A DNA stretch of 64,000 bases, taken from Strigamia acuminata. Its lineage: Eukaryota > Arthropoda > Chilopoda > Geophilomorpha > Linotaeniidae. The stretch is from NCBI GenBank assembly GCA_949358305.1, contig OX442314.1, positions 55,809,369 to 55,873,368 of the forward strand, in the 5' to 3' direction. This document shows positions 20,294 to 31,314 of the stretch, piece after piece. The notes under the pieces are model-generated. The model was not told the origin of the DNA, searched no databases, and saw only the letters and a list, made by a program, of their open reading frames with translations. Each line of letters opens with the position of its first letter. Within the stretch, counting starts at the first letter, position 1. The position numbers and the translations under genes were made by a program.

Positions 20294-22776
20294 ATGACGA
20301 AAAGTAATAAGAACCGAAAACCTTCGACCGCAAGCGCCCGAAAAGCCGCCATGGAAAAAGCCAAGGCAGCAGCCGAAGCGTTAGCCAGCCCGAAGTTAAA
20401 TACGACGCCGCCGGAACCCGCAGAAAGAAACCGAGTTACCAAGACGCCGAGCCACGTCGAGAAAACGGCCGTCGGCAAAACACCGATTGAAAAAACGCCG
20501 AAGAGTGTAGAGCCTAACCCACCAATAAACGATAACCAATCCGACAAAAGTCAAGACGGGTTTAGCCTATTTGACCAAGACGACGGAGCTCAACACAATC
20601 GAGTAACCATTCAACACGGGTATAATTCGACGCGATCTCAAATCAATCAATGTTTGGAAGCTTATACAATCGCTCGGTTAGAAGGAATACCATTCGATGA
20701 AAATGGAGATCCCCTGGCCCAGATGGAAATAATACTTCGTCTAACCAGGAAACGAGCAGAAAAACGAGCTGCCAGACGGGGAAAAAGGAGTATCAAACGC
20801 CAAAAGACCGGTGGCCAAACAACCGACTCGTACGATTCGACCCAAACCGGTTCCGACGCGGACAACGAAAGCGAGGCCGATTCGATGACCTCGAAAGGAA
20901 TTCACGTCCAAGGATGGGCCAGTATCGTAGACGAGCCAGTCGAAATCCAAAACGAATTTTTGGAGGCTTTCCAGCAAGACAATCGGAACAATCGAGGAAG
21001 ACAGTCATGGGCATTCGCGCAATCTTTCGCCGCTAAAGCTGGCCACACCAGCCAAACGCCGAACGACCCGAATTCCGAAATGATACGATTGATTAATCAG
21101 CGTAATCAAATCCGGAATCAGCAAGGACAAAATAGGTTGGCAATGCCAAGCCTCGATGACATACGAACAGTTAAAGCTAATGTTGACGCAGCTAACGAAG
21201 CAGCAAAAGCCAAGATCAGGACCGCTAACGACGCCGATCAGGAAGCCGCGAAAGTCAATTCGCAACTCTACGGAGGGAGAAAATCAACCGTATTAATAAA
21301 ACAAAATAACGGGATCCTGAGCGGAACAGCCGTGAATGGGATTTTTCCCCCCGGAACACAGCTGACTGCGACTTCGCCAGCTTTAACTAATCAGAATTCC
21401 CCTCAACACCAGAATTCTTCGCAAAACCACCAATTCCTTCCTCAAAACGGAAATATTTCACCGAGTTATGGGAGTCAGAGCCAATCCGACCCCATATTGG
21501 AAGAGCGAGTACGAATGATAGAAGAACGCATACGTACCGATTCACGGACCGGCCGAAACCAAGACTTGGATGAACGAGACGAACGGAATGAAAACCTACT
21601 CCGAAAATATTCAGCCGACCGTTGGGCGCTAGATAACAAAGACCGAAACATCAAGTGGCCCCAGCTGCGCCTGATGAAATTCGACGGTACGTGGAGGGCA
21701 GGAAATAAATTTCTAAATGAGGTGGCACTCACCATCTCGAGACTCGGAGCCGACCAGACGAAATGGTAGTTAAGGGGCTGCCAGAAATGCTGGTAGGAGA
21801 GGCGAGAGAATGGTATGTGGAGGCGAACTTGAAACACTGGGAGCAATTTGTGGTCGCTTTCAATACGCAATATGGCGAGACGCAAAAAGAGATTAGACAA
21901 CGAGTCAGTCTCATGCAGCAGGCGACCGGAGAAGAGCTACGAGCCTATTTTCTACGAGCTAAAAGTCTGTTCAATGAACTATATACCCCGCTGGATGCTT
22001 ACGCTCAACGACTAATTTTCGACAAAGGATTAAACGAGGCATCCAAAAAGGTGCTTCGCGACATGAACGCTCCAACAACCGACAGCTTCGAACAACTATT
22101 GAAATTTGTCGATAAACGTCACGAAGAAGTAAATGACCGGTACACGGACGCTCTGACACCGGAAGAAAGAAAATTAGTCCAACTTCGCATACAGCGAATC
22201 CACGCCAGAAATAACGACGCAGGGCGATTAATCCGGTCGCGAACGTTCCTAAACGGAGACATAGAGGCGGCCCCACCAAAGAAACCCAGCGACAAGTCGA
22301 CTTCTAACCCGATACCGGCTCCAAAAGCTTACAGAGCCAGTACAAACTCCGACGCAACTAATCTCGAAGAAGGGAGGGAAAGTGAAGACCATAACTCCGA
22401 GCAAAACTCAGGAGGGGATACCAGCGATAGCCAACAAGAAGAAGAGATTCTCCACGCTAACATGGGGAAAGAAATCGCCCCAAGCTACCGACCCCGAATG
22501 AAGACCGCGAATAAAACGGAGCACCACAACCCAAAAAGCGAAAAACCCTACGAGAAAAAAGAGTTCGTGAGACGACCATACCCGAAAACAGATAACTCCA
22601 CCACAAAACCTTGTAATTACTGTAACGAGGTGGGACACTGGAGAAGAGATTGCCCAAAACGGAAGAAAAGGAAGGAAGAGAAGGAAGCCGCCAAAAACGA
22701 CGCATTGTTAGAAAAGCTAACAGCTAAATTCGAAGAACTGACAAAAAACTGGTTAAAGCAGACAGAGAAAAAATAA
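20294..22776 (+). CDS. gag: Gypsy-1 gag, with a frame change inside capsid
   Basis: The first frame starts at ATG 20294, is charged and low-complexity for about 420 codons, and enters the capsid domain (KFDGTWRAGNKFLNEV). It stops at TAG 21767-21769. The capsid continues one frame back from about 21766 (KGLPEMLVGEAREWYVE, then a W..F...F region) through to a CCHC zinc knuckle (C-x2-C-x4-H-x4-C, CNYCNEVGHWRRDC) and a lysine-rich end at 22776. The break splits a single folded domain, so it looks like a one-base change in this copy rather than programmed recoding. The protein would form the particle core. Confidence 0.85.
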
Positions 22777-22790
22777 TAAATCTGTCTGCA
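22762..22790 (+). promoter_or_regulatory. Probable -1 ribosomal frameshift site between gag and pol
   Basis: Gag ends GAG-AAA-AAA-TAA. The run of six A's directly before the stop allows slippage one base back, after which the frame reads ATA-ATA-AAT and stays open, without any stop that I could find, into the pol frame that ends at 27077. No ATG is needed for pol. A downstream stimulatory structure was not assessed. Confidence 0.6.
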
Positions 22791-25700
22791 CGCCCGGAAG
22801 ACCAAACCCCAAACTTTACCACGAATACGACAATTAACCAGGCAATTAACGAAGTAATTACGGAGGAAGTAGTCAAATTAAAACTCGAATTAAAAAATAA
22901 AAAATCGAAAGAAATTGAAACAAATAATAAAGAGATTAGCGACTCAAGTTCGGAAGACGAATTAAAAGCCAAATGGATAAACACCAATTGGTTAGAAAAA
23001 CAAATTAAAGAATTACAGAAAAAGGTCGTTTATTTTACTACGGCTTACTTCACCACAGAAAAACGCGAATATAGTGGCCCAACCACTAATACGGCAGACG
23101 GCGAAAAAATAGCCGAAATATTCCAAGAATTACCTCACGCCTACGAGGAGGCCCCACCTCGAAAGAAACGCATTTTACATTGTAATTTGGCTAAAGAGAG
23201 GAAAGATTCACTCGCGATGTTAACAATCAAATTTAATGACAAAAAATTCATCGGTTTGTTGGATTCGGGAGCTGACCGATCCTTCATCTCTTCGGATCTA
23301 TACGAATCTTTGGACAAAAAACAACGCGACAAACTACGGGGAATAAGCGAAAATGTGGCCGTAAAAACCGCTGCTGGAGAAGTGCGCCCAGTAGGGGTAC
23401 TGACAACAAAAGTCGTATGGGAGGGCGGCGTAATAACCCATCCTTTCATCGTTTTACCAACCTACGACACGGTCCTACTCTTGGGTATGGACATCATGGC
23501 CATCATGGAGATCCAGCCAAACCCCATAACGAGGTCCTGGAACTATATCGATAAACGCGAGGAACCCCGACTAATGACTGTACCAACCGAACTCCTAGAT
23601 TCAAACGACGAAGAGGACGAATGGAAAGGCGGAAATTTGAAGCAATTCGTGCAAGATTACGATTTCAAATCTTTTAACGCCCGACTCCAAGAAGACAATT
23701 TGGTTCACAATCTGGCCATGGACGCGAACCTAGGAGAAACCCAGACTAAATTACTTGAAGAAATGCTACAAAAACATCGAAAAATCCTGACTAAAGAACC
23801 GGGAAAGACGAATTACGTAAAACACGAAATAGAATTGAGTACGGATAAGCCAGTACGAGTTCCATTCAAGGGCATGAACCCCCAGAAACGCGAAATCGTC
23901 AAGACGATCTGTCAAGACTTGCTGGACAAGGGGATAGTGTCCGAGGCATTAGGAGAATATGCGATGAGAATCGTGCTCGTCATGCGTACAGGATCGGAGC
24001 CCAGACTGTGTATCGATTATCGACCTCTAAACGCCATTACCGTTATCGACCCCGTCCAGATGCCATCAATCGAAGCTATTCTTCGAGAACTAGCCCCATT
24101 TAAATGGGTAACAACGATGGATCTGTCGAAAGGATATTGGCAGGTCGAACTCCGTACCGAAGACAAAGAAAAAACCGCTTTCTGGTCCCCGATGGGCAGA
24201 TTAATGTTTAATGTCATGCCATTTGGCCTAGTAAATGCCCCGGCAACATTTCAACGATTAATCGAGAAGGTTTTGGGCGACGCGCTACATAAATACGCCT
24301 GGGCTTACCTGGACGATATTATTATTGTTTCCCAGACTTTTGACGAACACATCAGACATATCGACGAAGTAATACGTCGTTTAGCAGAGGCCGGACTCCA
24401 CATACACCCCGGAAAGAGCCAGTTTTGCCGAAAAGAACTTGCGTTTCTTGGATACAAAGTTGGAGTCAATGGCTTATCCATAGACCCAAAGAAAGTACGA
24501 GCAATCACCGATTTTCCCGCACCTACGGACGTAAAAGGGGTACAGCGCTTCTTAGGAATGGTAAATTTCTTTGGCCGACTCCTACCACATTTAGCGGAGG
24601 TCGCGGCCCCAATCACCGATCTTTTAAAGACTGTCCAGAAAATAAATCCAAAAGAGGACCCGCCGAAAGACCCCGAAATCAAATTTAATTGGACCAGCCA
24701 TTGCGAAGCAGCGTTTGACAAAATCAAACAAATGCTAATCGACACAAAAACCATCCCTCTTCCCGACTTGAATCGCGAATTTATCTTACATACGGATGCA
24801 AGTAAAATCGGATTGGGGGCTGCGTTGATGCAAATGCACGAAATCAACGGCATACAACAAGAAGTACCCACGATCTTCATCAGCCGGAAAATTCAAGCCG
24901 CCGAGAAAAATTACTCAGCGACAGAACTCGAGTGCTTGGCGATCGTATGGGCAGTCCGTAAATTCAGGCCTTACCTCGAGTTTACAAAATTCACCGTTCA
25001 GACTGACCATCAAGCGTTAAGGTGGTTCATGGGCCTTAAAGAACCTTCGGGCCGAATGGCTCGATGGCAATTGGAACTCATGGCCTACGACTTACAAATC
25101 GAGTACAAACCAGGGAAGTACAACACAGTCGCCGACGCGCTCTCTAGAGCTCCTGCCTCAGAACCCGACGAGCCAGACGACGACGGCGACGACGATTCTC
25201 GGATAGCTTACTGTCCCACCCCGATCAGGAAATGGGAGTTCCGAAAACAGAACGAACTACCAAAAGAAAAGTTGGAATCTTCCGACGAAAAATACGTCGG
25301 ATATTGGATGAGAGCGTATCAGTCGGCAAAAGATGCCAGACCAAATTACGACTTAACTATCGAACCCAGAGTCTCAGACAAGTTTGTGCGAGCCTTCGTT
25401 TCGCATGTGAGCAAAGGCACGAACTGTGTCCCTCCCACTCGCGAGGAGCTCATTAAAGCTCAGAAGGACGATACCGCCTTCTGCAAAAGGTTCTACGACT
25501 ATTTAACTAACGAGACCTTCCCGAGCGACGTCTATAGTGAAGAACACCGAGAGGAATTTAGGATCAAAGCATCCGCTTACCTAATCGACGATGGCCTATT
25601 GTTAAAATACCATCCGAACTTTCGGGACGACTTGACAGAGTCAGGGAGTTCAATCAAAGTCGTAATTCCAAGAAAAGTTCGAACACAAATTCTGTGGATG

Positions 25701-27077
25701 GTACACGGCCACCCTCTAGCCGGACACGCCGGCGTGGCGAGAACGCTCTATCGAGCCAGTCAACTATACTATTGGCCCGAAATGAGAAGAGACATCGTAC
25801 GATTTATACGACACTGTCCACGATGCCAAGCCTGCAAGCCTCGAAATAAGGCCAACTACGAGAATTTATCACTTGGACCGTTCGCCCCCTTTGATTGTTG
25901 GAGCGTAGACCTTATGGGCCCTAAGATAACAAGTGCAAATAGCCACAAATACATACTCGTGATCATGGATGTCGCAACAGGATGGCCAGAATTGTATCCG
26001 ATGGCCCACCCGACTAAGCAGAAAATAATCCAATGTCTTTATGAAGTCGCGCTACATTTTGGCTTCCCGCAGAAGTTAATCTCCGATAATGGCCCACAAT
26101 TCGCATCAAGACTATACAAGGACTTCTGCAATCAATTCGACATTCAACCATCATTTACGTCAACGTATAACCCGCGGGCTAATCCCGTGGAGCGTCTCAA
26201 CCGCGACATAAAATATGCGCTTGCCATTTTTACAGACGTACATTCCAAGTGGGACGAGTTCCTTAAAGAAATAGCATTTAGCATCCGAACGACCATTTCG
26301 AGAAACCGCGGCTTTTCCCCGGCTTATCTCAACTTCGCTCGAGAGCTACGAGTGCCCTGGGATCCACGCATCCCAGAAGGAATTCGAAAAGTCGATCCAA
26401 AAAATCCTCACATCTACGTACATCAACTAGAACAAGCAATTTCGGCAACCTACCAACATATGATGTCACATGTGTTTGATATGCGCGAACGAGTGAAAAA
26501 GTCTGAAAAGAACACACAATTTTGTAATTTCAAAATCAACGATCTCGTATGGAAGGACACTCACATTTTATCCAGTGCAGATAAAGGGATTCATGCCGGC
26601 TTAGCCGACAAACGAGACGGCCCATACGTAATTACCAAAGCCCACGGCGGGAACGCATTTTCTCTGCAAAGTTTGGCCGATAATGTAAATTTTCGATCAA
26701 TCCACGCTCGAGAACTGACGCCTTACTTGCCGGAATTTCCACAAGAAGAATGGGCCGAGGACCAAACGCAGCCATCTCCATCACCCACAATACGAGATAT
26801 GTTCGACGACGTCGCCACCGTTTCAGACTTGAACGAAAATACGACTCACGTAACTCCAGACAGCGCCGAACTAACTAGCGCCCCGGATGGAAGTTTAGGA
26901 GGGGAGGAAGCAGCAGTTAACGAAGAAACTCCTAAAACTCCTGAAAAAGAAACAGAGATTACTAAAAGATCCACACGATCGAGAAGTAAAATACCGAAAC
27001 CTATAACACGACAAAGTACAAGAAAAAAGGTACCAAACCCGTTTATAAAGGACGGTAAAATCACCGGGAGGACATGA
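22773..27077 (+). CDS. pol: Gypsy-1 pol: protease, reverse transcriptase, RNase H, integrase
   Basis: An open frame of about 1434 codons in the -1 frame after gag. Numbering from 23187: protease DSGA at 26-29; RT with RPLNAITVIDP, DLSKGYWQVEL and catalytic YLDD at 374-377; RNase H TDAS near 537 and TDHQALRWF; integrase zinc-binding H-H-C-C region (HPLAGHAG...CPRCQAC); catalytic D908, D967 (SDNGPQF) and E1002 (NPVERLNRD), with the D-35-E spacing of this family; then a GPY/F module (RDGPYVITKAHGGNAF). There is no chromodomain. The first 140 codons before the protease are a charged spacer. All catalytic residues are present, so pol looks intact. The Gypsy-2 integrase at 62445-63548 is closely related. 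Confidence 0.95.
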   Translation: MINLSARPEDQTPNFTTNTTINQAINEVITEEVVKLKLELKNKKSKEIETNNKEISDSSSEDELKAKWINTNWLEKQIKELQKKVVYFTTAYFTTEKREYSGPTTNTADGEKIAEIFQELPHAYEEAPPRKKRILHCNLAKERKDSLAMLTIKFNDKKFIGLLDSGADRSFISSDLYESLDKKQRDKLRGISENVAVKTAAGEVRPVGVLTTKVVWEGGVITHPFIVLPTYDTVLLLGMDIMAIMEIQPNPITRSWNYIDKREEPRLMTVPTELLDSNDEEDEWKGGNLKQFVQDYDFKSFNARLQEDNLVHNLAMDANLGETQTKLLEEMLQKHRKILTKEPGKTNYVKHEIELSTDKPVRVPFKGMNPQKREIVKTICQDLLDKGIVSEALGEYAMRIVLVMRTGSEPRLCIDYRPLNAITVIDPVQMPSIEAILRELAPFKWVTTMDLSKGYWQVELRTEDKEKTAFWSPMGRLMFNVMPFGLVNAPATFQRLIEKVLGDALHKYAWAYLDDIIIVSQTFDEHIRHIDEVIRRLAEAGLHIHPGKSQFCRKELAFLGYKVGVNGLSIDPKKVRAITDFPAPTDVKGVQRFLGMVNFFGRLLPHLAEVAAPITDLLKTVQKINPKEDPPKDPEIKFNWTSHCEAAFDKIKQMLIDTKTIPLPDLNREFILHTDASKIGLGAALMQMHEINGIQQEVPTIFISRKIQAAEKNYSATELECLAIVWAVRKFRPYLEFTKFTVQTDHQALRWFMGLKEPSGRMARWQLELMAYDLQIEYKPGKYNTVADALSRAPASEPDEPDDDGDDDSRIAYCPTPIRKWEFRKQNELPKEKLESSDEKYVGYWMRAYQSAKDARPNYDLTIEPRVSDKFVRAFVSHVSKGTNCVPPTREELIKAQKDDTAFCKRFYDYLTNETFPSDVYSEEHREEFRIKASAYLIDDGLLLKYHPNFRDDLTESGSSIKVVIPRKVRTQILWMVHGHPLAGHAGVARTLYRASQLYYWPEMRRDIVRFIRHCPRCQACKPRNKANYENLSLGPFAPFDCWSVDLMGPKITSANSHKYILVIMDVATGWPELYPMAHPTKQKIIQCLYEVALHFGFPQKLISDNGPQFASRLYKDFCNQFDIQPSFTSTYNPRANPVERLNRDIKYALAIFTDVHSKWDEFLKEIAFSIRTTISRNRGFSPAYLNFARELRVPWDPRIPEGIRKVDPKNPHIYVHQLEQAISATYQHMMSHVFDMRERVKKSEKNTQFCNFKINDLVWKDTHILSSADKGIHAGLADKRDGPYVITKAHGGNAFSLQSLADNVNFRSIHARELTPYLPEFPQEEWAEDQTQPSPSPTIRDMFDDVATVSDLNENTTHVTPDSAELTSAPDGSLGGEEAAVNEETPKTPEKETEITKRSTRSRSKIPKPITRQSTRKKVPNPFIKDGKITGRT

Positions 27078-27325
27078 TAAAGCAAGAAAAATCCAAAATG
27101 GTTGGGATAACCAATCAAAAGCGACAAAACAATATGACGTAATTACCCCGACCTCCTAGGGACAAAAACAATCACAAGGAGACTCCAACAATCAACTACG
27201 TATTACATACGAAAGCCAATCAAGATACTTAACCTCGACTACCCTTTCAACTTTGCACTCCGCGTTCTGTCACGACGACAACAGGTGTTTGACAAAAAAT
27301 CGCAACCAACAAACTAAATCAAGAA

Positions 27326-27502
27326 ATGCGAAGAAACTGGAAGCAATCACCCGACAACGAGGAGGAAGAAATGGATCGGGACCCAAGCGAAGACGAATGG
27401 AACGATCCCGCAAGATGGGACGAGGTTGAACCAGAAGAGAATCGGGAAAAGCCCGATAGTAACGAAAAGGTAAAATTAACAAAGAATTTAATTCGTGGCT
27501 AA
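27326..27502 (+). CDS. Short acidic exon upstream of the Gypsy-1 third gene
   Basis: An ATG frame of 58 codons rich in D and E (DNEEEEMDRDPSEDEW and WDEVEPEENREK). After 48 codons it meets AAG|GTAAAA (donor at 27470), in phase 0. Gypsy-2 has an equivalent 37-codon acidic frame (61863-61976) with a CAG|GTAGAA donor, also phase 0, in the same place between pol and the third gene. The parallel suggests a real first coding exon for the third gene. In this element no AG acceptor lies in the expected place at 27660-27710, so the joined transcript may be lost here. Confidence 0.55.
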   Translation: MRRNWKQSPDNEEEEMDRDPSEDEWNDPARWDEVEPEENREKPDSNEKVKLTKNLIRG

Positions 27503-27643
27503 ACCACGAAAAACACGTGAAACAATATTCGTAAAAAAGAAAACATCTTTATCTCAACAATACGAAAAAATTATTATGAAAACCTTTATTAAAAAAATTC
27601 AACACGTGTAAAAAGCACATGGTCGACCATGGCGCCATCTTGA

Positions 27644-30228
27644 ATCCAAATTCGGAATGTGACAAAATCTAATTTTTATTTATTCATTCCTCACCCGGAA
27701 CACCAACTTACGTGGGGACCCATCGATCCGCAAAACGTATCTTCGGGTACACTCTGGAGGAGCGAGATCCCGACTCCATATCGAAGAGCGTTAGAAGACG
27801 ACATCGACGCCGGCCCATGGCACATTCGCCTCACCGCATCCAGAGCCCGATCGCGATTCTGGGCGAGTCAGGAGACCCTGATACACTACTTCCCAGAAAA
27901 GATGCGCGACGCACTGAGGGCTGAAATTCCAGAACGCGACGACGCACCAGCACCGCTCCCAAACAAGTTTTTGAAAAAGGACTATCCAAGCGAGCCCGAA
28001 GAGTGGGCTGTCCTCGAGAAGTGGCAAAACGCCGCTACAGACGAAGAACGCCGACAAATACACAGAGACTATTACAACGAAGTCAGACGGACGGCGTATC
28101 GAGATCTCTTCAAAATACTGAAACCAGCAGGGTATTCGACAGATGAGATAAAAACTTGGTTAAGCCAGGTTCGAGGAGAAAGACCCGACGTTCCCAATTG
28201 GCGACCCGAACACGGATTTATCACCTCACAGAAAGCGATGCACCAGCTCCACTACCTGGGCATCTTTGGGCGCAAGCGACAGAAAGCGGAGAAGCGACTC
28301 TCGAACGAATTATTAAATCGCACACACGACAACAAGCGACGACGCCTGGATCAGCCAAGCACGTCGTACAACACGCAAGATCGATCGCAGTCTCATCCTC
28401 GAGTTTATTACCGATACGCTCGAGAACCCTCACCGCGACGAGAGCCCAGAGTCGAGAAACCACGAGAAGTCGAGACATACCGCTACTCCAGAAATCGACC
28501 GAACCAACGCGGATGCCTCAGGTTATCGAGGCCACGAGCGGAAACATGGAGACGCTTTGAGAAATCACGTGAAGTCGATGAGGTAGAAACTTTGCAAGTG
28601 GAAGTTCGTCAAGAAGTGCCGATGACAATCGAACACGAACAATCGGTAGAGCCGATGATCGTACCTGAACAAGAGAAAAAATATACCGAAGCCGACATGG
28701 TAGCAGCCGTCCTGAAAGTCAAGAACGAACAGTCGAAACCTGTCTACCGACCGACCAAATCGATCGAAATGAGTCTGACGTCAGTACCAAGCGTATTCAT
28801 CAAGGCGCCGACGAAACCAGTTAGCAGCGTACCTTCCAGCTTGCCCAGCGCCTTTCGAAAAACGGTAATTATCGGAACCCCGACGTCGCTGAGTCCCTTT
28901 GAACAACTCAAACGACGACAAGATCGTTTTGGACCGATTTTCCCAGCCGTACCGGAAGAAACGCGAAGCGAGATTTCTACGTCGAGAACGCCGATTGTTT
29001 GGGATGAGCCCGAACCCGACGTTCAACGAGTTTTGATTAATTCAAGACAGGCTGCCGTGGTTGGAGCCGACGAAATGAATCAGACGCCTTCAAGACCCAC
29101 CTCCAATAACAAGTCTTCGGACACTCGAGCCACAATCCAGTTTGACCCAACTCCGTACGAATTGCAGTCATTCCTCGACACAACCACAATCGAGCAAGCG
29201 AAAGAGATGGTGTCCGACGTCGACGAGTATCAGGCCAGGACAATGCAGATTGCGATAACGAACATCCGAGGTGCAGCCATCGAGTTCACCAACAGCCCTG
29301 GACGGGATCACCCGTCACGAATGGCGCGTACAACGGTCGTGATCACCGACATGATGTCGCTTGTATTGGCTGCGTCTACATTTAGGCCTGGGCAGTCGTC
29401 GCACATGAAAGTTTTCAGTTGCCTCCCGCTCTCGTCGAACGATGGCTAAAATTAGTTCCTTCCTGTATCCAGGTTCGTGCGCAATTAATTACAGAAGATG
29501 CCGACCCGGAACGATCTTACCAAGTAGTCCGAGCTGTGGCTGTACCACAAAGCGAACCGGTCATATCAACCAACGAACCTCTTCCTGAGACGTCGGCGAG
29601 CCAGACAGTCCAGACAGCCGCTCCGGAGGAGACGATAAAGTTCCCCGAAGGACTGGTCCCGGTCGAGGGCGCGAAAACGGTCGTCCGAAAGACGAAAACA
29701 AAGCCGAAGATCCTGCGGCCCAAGAAAAGGATAGAGCCAAAGCCGTTGCCTCCGATCGATGCGCATCTGAAGACGTATTATCCGAGCTTGACAATGACCC
29801 AGGGGACGAAAGACAAAATTAAGAAATCGAGCGATCATGGTCATTCGCTCTATTTGTGGATGGAGCGAACTCTCGAAGCAGGTCCGGGCGTCGATTTCAT
29901 TCAGCACCAACGTCTGTTACGCGCCCACCGTGCCCCAAAAACTCCAGCCGAGGCCCAGAAGATCCATCACACGAATCAGGGCCTAGCTCCCTTCCTTTCC
30001 CGTATTTGGATACACGAACGAGTCGGCGCAGCGTACGAACCGGTTGGCGGCCACGATCGATATTTTATCGGAGAATTTGAGGACCCAAGTGATTGCTCAT
30101 CGCGACTCACCTCGACTCCACCGATCATTAAATCCGCAACTCCAAAGATGGCTGAACCATCCGCAACCGAAGAGCTACCTCCACCTCCACCCCCGGACGT
30201 TCCCCAAGGATCACCGGAGAAGAAGTAA
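27644..30228 (+). CDS. Gypsy-1 third gene, conserved ORF of unknown function, frameshifted
   Basis: The first frame is open from 27644 to 29449 and the second from about 29419 to 30228. Both parts match the intact 921-codon third gene of Gypsy-2. There are two conserved ends. The N-terminal domain has TWGPIDP, YRR, PWHIRL and FPEKMRDAL here, against TWGPLDP, YRR, PWRLRI and FPEGMREGI in Gypsy-2. The C-terminal domain has HQRLLRAHRAPKTPAEA, HTNQG and IWIHER here, against HQRLLRAHRVPVTPAEA, HTNTG and VWLHER. The middle is long, charged and variable. No signal peptide, transmembrane helix or furin site is seen, so it is not an ordinary envelope protein. No ATG opens the frame, consistent with a spliced start. 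A frame change near 29420 breaks this copy. Function unknown. Confidence 0.75.
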
Positions 30229-30295
30229 AAGTGAACTTTAACTTTGAGTTTTCGCAATGTTTGTTGTTTTATTGTAAATCCCCAACAACATTGCT

Positions 30296-30307
30296 GAGGA
30301 GGGGACG
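30296..30307 (+). other. Gypsy-1 polypurine tract
   Basis: GAGGAGGGGACG directly before the 3' LTR, in the place where plus-strand DNA synthesis is primed. Confidence 0.8.
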
Positions 30308-30917
30308 TGTGGTGACCACGAGGTCACAAAAGTGTTTTAATAATTTATAACTCAATAAATAATGATTTTAGTATTCATAATAAACTATTGCCAAATTATT
30401 GCGGGAAAACTAGCTATACTAGTTTTACCGTTTCTGCGGGACTGACGTGACAACGTCATATATTTGCATAATTCTCCTAATTTATGCGAATACGTCATTT
30501 CCGGTCCAGCCAGTATTTAAACCCGTGTCTGACCGGAAACCCCCACTTTATAGATACCAGAGCAACATTAGCATCACCACCTCACCGTCAGGCCGTTTTA
30601 CCGGATTGATAGAGGATCGATGCCCGTTGCCAATTACATCTATAAATCCGAAGTCACAGATATTATCGTAGCAATACTACGATTGTAATATCTCCCGAAG
30701 CGAAGCGTTTGCGAACACGTGTTTCGTCAGACGCCATTACCCTAGACAACAGTAGAAGCCACGTGTAAGACTGCCGTGCAGCAACAATCGTATCCGACCA
30801 ACAAGGATCCGAGACCACATTGTTAAGTATTATTATTGTATTATTACAAGTGTGAAATAAAAGGCTTATTAGTAAGATATTGTGTAAGTTTATTTACCGG
30901 AAACCAAGGTTACGACA
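30308..30917 (+). repeat. Gypsy-1 3' LTR
   Basis: 610 bp, apparently identical to 19598-20207. AATAAA lies at 30856-30861. The 4-bp TGTT duplication follows. Confidence 0.95.
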
Positions 30918-31314
30918 TGTTCTTGGGTTCACACCGTTTCAATCTCTACCTTGTCCCGAGTACTGGTCATAAAACAACCACAAGTTGCTGAACACAACCC
31001 AAGGGTTGCTGGATTGGGACTTGTATGCAAATAACTGACTAAGTAATCTCTGTATACTAGTGGCCCTTCCCTGACCACGTGGCGTTCGTCCGAACACTCA
31101 CACATATTCTAATTTCCCTCAAAGACACGCCTATTTCAACCATCTGTAAACAGAGAAACTTACATTTTTTTAGATTAAAATATTCAAGTTTATTTCCCGT
31201 TTACCTGTAAAAAAAGATCATTATAGCAGAGAAAAAAAACACTGGAGAAATTTATTGCGGAAGTGGTTGTGGCGGAATATTTGTAGCAGCAGAAGACACA
31301 CATTTTCGTTTTTT
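30918..31314. other. No gene recognised; right flank of Gypsy-1
   Basis: Continuation of the sequence interrupted by Gypsy-1. It contains no supported exon. The short minus-strand ORF at 31221-31577 runs across the solo-LTR boundary and is not a gene. Confidence 0.4.

Larger units (their letters stand above)
19598..30917 (+). mobile_element. Gypsy-1, full-length Ty3/gypsy retrotransposon with a third gene
   Basis: An 11.3-kb element: 610-bp LTRs (TG...CA) at both ends, primer-binding site, gag, pol in -1 frame, a third gene and a polypurine tract, flanked by a 4-bp duplication TGTT (19594-19597 and 30918-30921). I compared the LTRs line by line and found no difference, which implies a very recent insertion. 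Even so, gag has a one-base frame change near 21766 and the third gene has one near 29420. The young copy may therefore have been mobilised in trans, or these may be assembly errors. Confidence 0.95.

Noticed and set aside
21763-21769. A programmed frameshift inside gag
   Set aside because: The change falls in the middle of the capsid domain and lacks a slippery heptamer; an ordinary one-base change is simpler.
27644-30228. Calling the gypsy third gene an envelope gene because of its position and likely splicing
   Set aside because: No signal peptide, membrane segment or protease cleavage motif can be seen in either copy.
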